This document shows positions 57,413 to 64,000 of a DNA stretch of 64,000 nt, piece by piece. The stretch spans positions 1,005,388,157 through 1,005,452,156 of the forward strand of contig NC_056747.1 of assembly GCF_019279795.1 (NCBI RefSeq), given 5' to 3'. Position 1 is the stretch's first letter. Each line of letters starts with the position of its first letter. The DNA is from Protopterus annectens (taxonomy: Eukaryota > Chordata > Ceratodontiformes > Protopteridae). Below the pieces are notes generated by a model that was given only the letters and a program-made list of their open reading frames with translations, was not told the DNA's origin and did not search any database. Position numbers and translations under genes: made by a program.

Positions 57413-57673
57413 AAACAAGTGTTGGATGTCATCTTGGAGGCAAGGAGGCCTAGTACTGGAAAATCTTATGCTGAAAAATGGAAAAGATTCTGTGCCTGGA
57501 ACCAGACTCGAGGGATCCCCACAGCAGCGCCCAATTTACCTCAGATTCTTCAATGCTTAACTGAGATGGTTCACAAGGGCCTTTTCTTTTCCTCCATCAA
57601 AATTCACGCCTCGGCCATTTCAGCTTATTAGAACACAGAACCCACCCCACTTTCTCCCCCACTGCTCAAGCAG
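57413..57673 (+). pseudogene. DIRS copy H: tyrosine recombinase, N-terminal part
   Basis: SKQVLDVILEARRPSTGKSY and WKRFCAWNQTRG are recognisable. The catalytic domain is not present before copy I starts. Confidence 0.82.
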
Positions 57674-57856
57674 ATGTTCTTCGTGTTTCACTGTTGCAAT
57701 CATTACATTTGGGTAATCTGCTGGCAGGTTGCCCTCAGTCGGCCTGAATAACAAAGTCTTGGGTCCTGCGTCAGTTGCTGTCTCCTCTTCCATGACGTCA
57801 GGTTGTCAGGGGTAGAAAACTTGCAGCCGATGCCATTTTAATCTGTCTTTCTTGCC
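57674..57856 (+). repeat. DIRS copy I: left ITR
   Basis: Starts ATGTTCTTCGTGTTTCACTG and contains the CRE palindrome TGACGTCA near 57793. Partner at 59982-60153. Confidence 0.88.
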
Positions 57857-58094
57857 ACGCGGTGCCCGAAGTAGAAGCAGTTCGCAAGTGCCGGTCGGCC
57901 GACTCCTGAAATTTTTTTGAGTTTCATAACCGAAGTCTTCAAACTAAAGTTTAAATACCCCGGTGGGGAAACATTTTCTTGCTCCTTACCATTGTCAGTA
58001 AAAGTTAATAATTGCATTACTTGTGGGAAGCAAATACCTCATAAGAATTTTCACTTGTACTGTATTCCTTGCCTAGGCCCTGATCACAACGTGC

Positions 58095-58625
58095 CCCTTG
58101 TGGAACACAGCCTTGACTTACCAAACACATCTTCAAGCTCATTTCCTGCCAGGAAAGCAAAATACTCTGGCTGACGACCTAAGCAGAAGTCATATGGACC
58201 CGCACGAATGGAAACTGGATCCACAAATCTTCAGCATGTTAACACGAAAATGGGGGAGTACAGACATAGTTTTGGGGAGAGGCAAATAGATCTATCAGTT
58301 GGACAAATTCTGCACAAGAACTCCTCACAAAAAAGCATGGAAAGTGGATGCTCTATCCTTCAACTGGAAAAACCTATCAGTCTGTGCCTTTTCCCCTCTG
58401 CCTCTACTTTCCAAGGTCTTACTAAGTCAGACAGGAAAAAACAAAAATGATTCTAATTGCTCCGGACTGGCCTCGCCAACACTGGTACCTGCTTCTGAGG
58501 AATATGTCACACCTTCCTCCGTGGTACTTGCCTCAAAAACCTCACCTATTGTCTCAGCAGAATTATCAAATTCTGTACACTCTGCTCCAAACTCTAAATC
58601 TTGCAGCATGGTTAATCAACTAATT
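58095..58625 (+). pseudogene. DIRS copy I: RNase H C-terminus and methyltransferase-like region
   Basis: WNTALTYQTHLQAHFLPGKQ and NTLADDLSRSHMDPHEWKLD (58100-58230) are the RNase H end. ILIAPDWPRQHW-type residues near 58450 mark the methyltransferase-like end. Broken. Confidence 0.82.
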
Positions 58626-58648
58626 TCACCAACCACATCTCTCAATAA

Positions 58649-59655
58649 GCCTGTGATGGATGTCATTTTGGAGGCCAGAAGGCCTAGTACTAGAAAATCT
58701 TATGCTGATAAATGGAAGAGATTTTGTGCTTGGAACCAAGCACAAGGAATAGACATAGCAAAGCCCAATATTCCTCAGATTCTGCAATACGTAACTGAGA
58801 TGCTTCACAAGGGCTTATATTGTTCTTCAATAAAAATCCATGCCTCTGCCATTTTGGCTCATTACAACACAGTCTCCCCTCTTTTCTCATCCTCTGCTTA
58901 AACAGTATCTCAGAGGGGCCAAAAATGTAAGGCCTCCCAGAAGATCACCAACTCCTGCTTGGGACCTCAATTTTGTGCTGGAAAAACTCACTCTGCCTCC
59001 TTTTGAACCAGCAGCTACTGCGGATATAAAGATTCTATCTTGGAAAACAGCTTTTCTCTTGGCAGTCACTTCATCAAGAAGGGTTTCAGAACTACAGGCT
59101 CTCATGGCAGTGGAGCCTTTTATTATATTTTACCCGGACAGGGTGTCCCTCCGGACCAATCATTCTTTTATGCTTAAGGTGGTATCCAGTGTGGCTTTTA
59201 AGCAGACCATTCACCTGCTAACTTTTTACCCAAATCCGCAGAACAAGGGGGAGCGGATTCTGCATTCATTGGACGTACACAGACAACTAAGATTCTACTT
59301 AAACAGGACCAAATCTCTAAGAAAGTCTTGAGTACTGGTAGCATTTGCTGCAGGGTCAGCGGGGAAGGCTATATCAAAGCGGACTATTTCTAAGTGGATA
59401 AGCCACTGCATTTGTTTCTGCTACTTGCACCATGGTAAACCTGTGCTCAGGGGGATCAGATCACATTCCACCAGGGCTGCCTCTACTTCAGCAGCTTTTC
59501 TCAGAGGGGTTCCAACCAAAGACATTTTAGAAGCTGCTACTTGGAGCTCTGTTTATACCTTCACAAAGCATTATCATTTGCCTCTCTTCTCCAAATCCAG
59601 GGCAGGCTTTGCCACTGCAGTTCTGCAGGGCCTTATACATCCTAATGCTGTTTAG
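58649..59655 (+). pseudogene. DIRS copy I: tyrosine recombinase
   Basis: VMDVILEARRPSTRKSYADK (58652), SRRVSELQALMAVE (59078), RSHSTRAASTSAAF (59458) and KHYHLPLFSKSRAGFATAVL (59567) are visible. The H-x-x-R box is intact. Broken. Confidence 0.87.
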
Positions 59656-59679
59656 TTCCATCCTCCCATCCATAGCTTT

Positions 59680-59795
59680 GGGATTCTACCCAAGTGTAAT
59701 GACTGCAACAGTGAAACACGAAGAACATAGACTTGTGTACACTTGCCATAAATGTAGATGTTCGAGTGTATTCATTGTTGCAGTCTGGGTTACCC
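59680..59795 (+). repeat. DIRS copy I: internal complementary region
   Basis: The left half ends AACACGAAGAACATAG, and the right half carries ATAAATGTAGATGTTCGAG, complementary to the right end at 60100-60140. Confidence 0.85.
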
Positions 59796-59954
59796 ACCCG
59801 CCACCCCCCTGTCTATACCTTTTCTTTCCTTCGCTATACACTAAAGCCTTTGTGGTGTATTTGCTTTTAGATGAAGGTAAAGGTTTATGTTGCTAAAAGT
59901 GCATTTATATATATCCCGTTTTTTATATATATATATATTTTTTGCTCCCCATTT

Positions 59955-59967
59955 GGGGGGGGGGGGG
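59955..59967. repeat. G-run (13 bases)
   Basis: Homopolymer between the ICR and right ITR of copy I. Confidence 0.9.
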
Positions 59968-59981
59968 CACCTGACATCTGG

Positions 59982-60153
59982 GGCAAGAAAAACTGAATAA
60001 AATGGCGCCGGCTGCATGTTTTATATCCCTGACGACCTGACGTCATGGAAGAGGAGACCGCAACTGACGCAGGACCCAAGACCCAAATGTAATGACTGCA
60101 ACAGTGAATACACTCGAACATCTACATTTATGGTAAGTGTACACAACTGTACT
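59982..60153 (+). repeat. DIRS copy I: right ITR
   Basis: Begins GGCAAGAAAAACTGAAT and ends CACAACTGTACT, with TGACGTCA near 60038. Shorter than the right ITRs of E and F. Confidence 0.85.
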
Positions 60154-60301
60154 TTCCTGTCTCTTCTAGGCCTTCAGTTCAAACCCAGAACCAACAGAAC
60201 ACCCAGGCTTCAGTCCCAGGGTACGCACTGGAGTAAACAGTTGGGGACTCCCACTTCTAAATCGGGGAGCAGTAAGACTTCCCCCATGGTAAACTGTCTC
60301 A

Positions 60302-62160
60302 GTGACTTAACTTTAAACCTTCCAAGCACTTCTCAACTGACTACTCCTTTAGGGGGAAAGATTGCTCTGCAGGCAAAAAACTGGGAAATCTTTACCCAGG
60401 ACAAATGGGTGATAAATATAGTTTCCCAAGAGTACAGATTTCACTTCCACATGTTACCAACCACAAACGGTTGGCCAGATCTGCCCCCAAATCAGTAGGC
60501 AGAGGCTCAAAAGCAAGTACTCTCTCTCTAAAACATAAAGGCTATTCAAACTGTACCAGAAGAGGAAAAGGGACAAGGTTTCTACCTGACTTTTCCTGGT
60601 ACCCAGAAAAGACTACTCTTGGCGTTCTATCCTGGACGTTTCCATAATAAACACCTTTTTGGTGATTCCAAAATTCAAGAGACTAACTCTTCACCACTTA
60701 CTTCCTATGCTAGGCAAAGATGCCTGGTTGGCAACACTGAATTTAAAAGAAGCCTACCTGCACATCCCAATCAAGGAATCTTGCAGAAGATACCAAAGTT
60801 TCAGAGCAGGCTATGTGCGTTATCAGTTCTCTGCACTGCCCTTTGGCTGATGTACTGCGCCCAGGGTATTCACAAAGTGCCTAGCTCCAGTCATTGCATT
60901 TTGCAGGCAAAGATGCCCATACGTGGATGATTGTCTAATTCAGGCAGAAAGCCAGGACATACTTTTGAATAATCTGGCATTTGTACAAAAGGTGCTAACT
61001 TGTCTGGGGTACACCATAAACGAAAAGAAATCTCATCTGGTACCCTGTCAACAAATTATATTCCTAGGAGCAAGTTTGAACACAACTTCCCAGATGGCTT
61101 TCCTCACATCAGAGAAACAAATTCATTTGACAACTTATTTCAAATTAATGGCCACAAAAACCCTGCTATCTGCAAGGCAAATACTACAAGCCTTGGGGTT
61201 CATGTCCTCCTGCATTCTACTAATTCCATATGCAAGACTGCATATGAGGAAACTACAATGGTATCTAAAAAGCCTATGATGTCAACATTCTCAGGATCTA
61301 GAAGCTGTGATCCCTGTCATACCTTGCCTACAGTTAGAGTTCCTTTGGTGGGCAGAGGTCTGCCACCTAAACAGAGGACTACCCTTCACTGTACCACCTG
61401 CCGCCCAAACCCTAACAGACGCATCAGGCTATGCATGAGGGCTCCCCTGACAGGGAAGTGCATTCAGGGCAAATGGAACCCAAGTCAAATGCACCTGCGT
61501 ATCAATAAAAAGAAATGTTGGCTATACAGAATGCTCTGACAGCCTTCAAGGACCACATTCTTCCAGGACAATTTATGCTATGGATGGACAACACCACTTT
61601 TATGTGGTACATAAGCAAGCAGGGGGGGTACACATTTTTACCCCCTCTGTGGAACATGGCCTTGAGCTACCAAGTTCATCTACAGGCTCCATTAATGTCA
61701 GGAAAACTAAATACACTGGCAGACGAACTAAGCAGAAATCTCATGGACCCACACGAGTGGAAACTGGAACCAAAGATTTTCAACATGTTGATAAATGGGG
61801 GAGCTCGGATATAGATCTGTTTGCCTTCCCCCCGAACTACCAATTGGACAAATTCTGCAGAAGGACTCCCCACAAACAAGCTTGGGAAGTGGATGCTCTG
61901 TCCTTCAGCTGGAAAAATCTATCAGTTTATGCCTTTCCTCCTCTCTCTCTCCTCTCCAAAGTACTACTAAAGATCAACCAGGACAAACCAAGGCGATACT
62001 GATTGCACCAGACTGCCCACGCCAACACTGGTGCCCCCTCTTGCACAGTTTGTCACTGCTGGCTCCATGGCACCTGCCTCAGACCCCTACCTTGCTATCA
62101 CAGCAGGAGAGACAGATTCTGCACCCTCAGCTTCAAACCCTGGCTAATTTCCTAATCTGT
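60302..62160 (+). pseudogene. DIRS copy J: RT-RNase H-methyltransferase region
   Basis: RT motifs include LKEAYLHIPIKESCRRY (60745), LPFG near 60840 and DDCLIQAESQDILLNNLAFV (60925). The RNase H block DNTTFMWYISKQGG lies near 61588 and LADELSRNLMDPHEWKLEPK near 61715. The methyltransferase-like end is near 61990. Broken. Confidence 0.85.
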
Positions 62161-62180
62161 CCATTACCATCCCTCAGTAA

Positions 62181-62640
62181 ACAAGTGTTGAATGTCATTC
62201 TGGAGGCAAGGAGGCCTAGTTCTAGAAAATCTTATGGTGAAAAATGGAAAAGATCCTGTGCCTGGAACCAAACTCAAGGGATGGACACAGCAGCGCCCAA
62301 TTTACCTCACATTCTTCAATTCTTAACTGAGATGCTTCACAAGGGCCTTTCTTTTTCATCCATCAAAATTCACGCCTCAGCCATTTCAGCTCATTACAAC
62401 ACAGAACCACCCGTATTCGCTCATCCGCTGCTCAAGCAGTTCCTCAGAGGGGCCAAGACCACCCAGGAGAGCCCCATCTCCAGCCTGGGACCTTAGCTTT
62501 GTATTGGAAAAACTCACTCCTCCTCCTTTTGAGCCAGCTGCAACTGCAGAGTAAAAACTTCTTTTTTGGAAAACAGCTTTCCTTTTAGCAATTACTTCAG
62601 CAAGAAGGGTATCTGAACTACAGGCCCTTATGGCAGTGGA
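62181..62640 (+). pseudogene. DIRS copy J: tyrosine recombinase, first part
   Basis: VLNVILEARRPSSRKSYGEK (62187) and ARRVSELQALMAVE-type residues (near 62600) are present. The remainder, with the H-x-x-R box, is absent before the Penelope-like sequence. Confidence 0.84.
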
Positions 62641-62999
62641 AACGCAAAAACACTCTCCTTCCTCCTCCAAATTATGAAACAACTCTGACCCAGAAAAAAA
62701 CACCGACTGTGGCACACAAAAAGGCAAATAGCAAAGCAAGTTTTAGTCTGTATTCTAGAGCATCGGTGTCTCCACCTTCAAGGGATATCGCAGTAAAAAA
62801 TACATTTTTATACCACACACAATTACAATCACTTACGAATTAAATAATAAGCCATCCCTTAAAGTAAACACTTCCAATTTAGTTCATTATTTAAACCATT
62901 AGGCACTAACATTTTATATTTCAAAATGTAAATACTTTCTTTATACAATAACTTGTTTTAATATATTTTCATCATTATATAAACAGTCCACAGTTTCTA

Positions 63000-63747
63000 A
63001 AATTGTGCCTTGTAATAAAGTAGTGTCACTGTTATGTAACCTTTTAAAATGTAAGGAAGTTACTTTATTTTCCCTCATATTCCTGATATCTCTCATATGT
63101 TCCATGAATCTGATACAAATTTCACGTTTAGTCTCCCCTATATACTATAATAGACATGGGCACCTTAGTGCATATACCACCCCTTTACTTCTACATGAAT
63201 AGGTGCCTCTGGGTTCAAATTTAACCCCATTCATACTACCAAACATATTCACAATATTTGCACACACACTGCACCTATTACAGCATAGTGTTCCCCTAAC
63301 TGAAGGTGTATTCGGTATATTCATAACTGGCATACAAAATCTGCCATGTACTACCATGTCTTTCAAATTTCTTCCCCTTTTATGGGAAAAAAAAGGTTTT
63401 CTAGGCAAAATATTTGCCAAAAACCTATCTTCCAACAAATACTTCCAATAATATTCTATTGATGCTTTTATCTCCTCTCTTTTAATATTGTATACAGATA
63501 CATAGTAGATTGACTGTACTTCATTTTTACCTGTTCTATGTCCATGCACCTGACACATATCTATTTCCTTACATCTATTATTACTACTTCTTTCATTTCT
63601 ATCTATATTTGTCTCTTCCCATATTCTGGTTTGGGCTTCCTGCATAATAATTGGGTCATAACCCCTTCTTAAAAACATATGTCTGGTCTGTTCCATCTCT
63701 TTCATCAATAAACTCTTATCACCATACAATCTTGAAATACATACCAA
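63000..63747 (-). pseudogene. Penelope-like element 2: linker, cysteine cluster and GIY-YIG
   Basis: An open frame (63747-63145) contains LRRGYDPIIMQEAQTRIWEE, HKRGRNLKDMVVHGRF and the cysteine cluster TLCCNRCSVC, then GVVYALRCPCLL. After one stop the same frame continues with YIGETKREICIRFMEHMRDI and LHFKRLHNSD, the GIY-YIG nuclease with its downstream Arg and His. The GIY-YIG part therefore lies on both sides of a stop. Confidence 0.8.
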
Positions 63748-63748
63748 C

Positions 63749-63988
63749 TCAGGGTAAAGCTTTCAAAACATGGGGTGGATGACAACTAGTGGCATGCAAA
63801 TATTGGTTACCATCAACAAACTTCCTGTGTATATTTGATGAAATAATTCCATTTTCCTTCCCTTCCAAAATAAGGTCTAAATATACCACTTTATTCCCCT
63901 TCTGAAGTCCGTCAAATGACAGACCAAAAGGATTTCTGTGCATATCCAGTATAAAGTCATCTACTTCATCTCTACCCCTTTCACACAC
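63749..63988 (-). pseudogene. Penelope-like element 2: reverse transcriptase C-terminal part
   Basis: The residues VVYLDLILEGKENGIIS, then RKFVDGNQYLHATSCHPPHV and LKALP match the region after the RT catalytic motif in Penelope-like elements (family pattern with SxHPxH and LKxxIP). The catalytic motif itself lies beyond the window edge. Confidence 0.85.
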
Positions 63989-64000
63989 ACATATTAAATC

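Larger units (their letters stand above)
56175..57673 (+). mobile_element. DIRS copy H: shortened copy
   Basis: It begins at the centre of G's ICR and holds a left ITR (56175-56355), the N-terminal part of gag (from 56495), the end of the methyltransferase region and the start of the YR (57413 onward). The left end of copy I follows. It is much shorter than a full copy (1.5 kb). Its ITR words match the C/F and J subfamily. Broken. Confidence 0.87.
57674..60153 (+). mobile_element. DIRS copy I: shortened copy with both ends
   Basis: A 2.5-kb DIRS derivative with left ITR (57674-57856), the first codons of gag, the RNase H and methyltransferase region, YR, ICR and right ITR (59982-60153). Both termini and the ICR are kept while gag and RT are mostly absent, so it resembles a non-autonomous derivative. 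It is closest to copy E in sequence. Broken. Confidence 0.88.
60154..62640 (+). mobile_element. DIRS copy J: internal part
   Basis: The end of gag (60155-60303), RT-RNase H-methyltransferase (60302-62160) and the start of the YR (62181-62640) of a copy of the C/F subfamily. No ITR or ICR is present. The left edge is the right end of copy I, and the right edge meets Penelope-like sequence. Strongly broken. Confidence 0.88.
62641..64000 (-). mobile_element. Penelope-like element 2 (minus strand, continues past the window)
   Basis: A second Penelope-like element with its 3' end abutting DIRS copy J. Minus-strand coding runs from 63988 down to about 63000: RT end, cysteine cluster, then GIY-YIG. 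The 3' region (62641-63000) is AT-rich. It is clearly different in sequence from Penelope-like element 1, so two lineages are present. There is one frame change near 63748 and an in-frame stop inside the GIY-YIG motif. Confidence 0.85.

Noticed and set aside
1-64000. CRISPR arrays, rRNA and tRNA genes.
   Set aside because: No regularly spaced repeats with unique spacers and no cloverleaf or rRNA sequence were seen; the window is vertebrate intron.

Overview
The window reads as intronic DNA of a large-genome vertebrate, on the + strand of the SMARCE1 (BAF57) gene. The only host coding sequence I can support is one 105-nt exon (43279-43383). It encodes the 35 residues found near the N terminus of SMARCE1 in other vertebrates, framed by a good acceptor and donor. 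Everything else is intron, and most of it is transposable elements. DIRS tyrosine-recombinase retrotransposons together with CR1-like and L2-like LINEs and Penelope-like elements suggest an amphibian (caecilian or salamander) or a lungfish. The sequence alone does not decide between these.

Layout. 1-4109: 3' part of DIRS copy A. 4110-6409: unassigned intron with a 246-bp TA repeat. 6410-13786: layered LINE and Penelope debris (L2-like endonuclease fragment; a CR1-like LINE interrupted by an opposite-strand CR1-like LINE and by a small TIR element; a minus-strand Penelope-like element; another L2-like piece). 13787-19267: complete-length DIRS copy B, sitting inside L2-like sequence that resumes and ends near 21085. 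21088-40801: a nest of DIRS copies. It holds a left-end fragment C0, then element C, whose second half is F at 39284-40801. C and F are separated by two adjacent copies, D and E, and E itself carries a CR1-like LINE and a second TIR element. 40802-51022: the SMARCE1 exon in a 10-kb stretch with only short repeats. 51023-62640: four more DIRS copies in series (G, H, I, J). 62641-64000: a second Penelope-like element on the minus strand.

The DIRS copies share one plan. A left inverted terminal repeat (ITR) with a CRE-like and TATA promoter is followed by gag, RT-RNase H-methyltransferase and tyrosine recombinase. Then come an internal complementary region (ICR), which repeats both outer ends in reverse complement and back to back, and a right ITR. 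All are fossils carrying breaks. All ten copies lie on the + strand, the same strand as the exon.

The most interesting signals are: the C/F pair as one element split by D and E, shown by diagnostic bases shared between its two distant ITRs; copy H starting exactly at the centre of copy G's ICR, which mirrors the junction of a DIRS circle; two copies of a TIR element family with 8-bp target duplications that I cannot assign; a hammerhead-like ribozyme core at the 3' end of the first Penelope-like element; and the uniform DIRS orientation.
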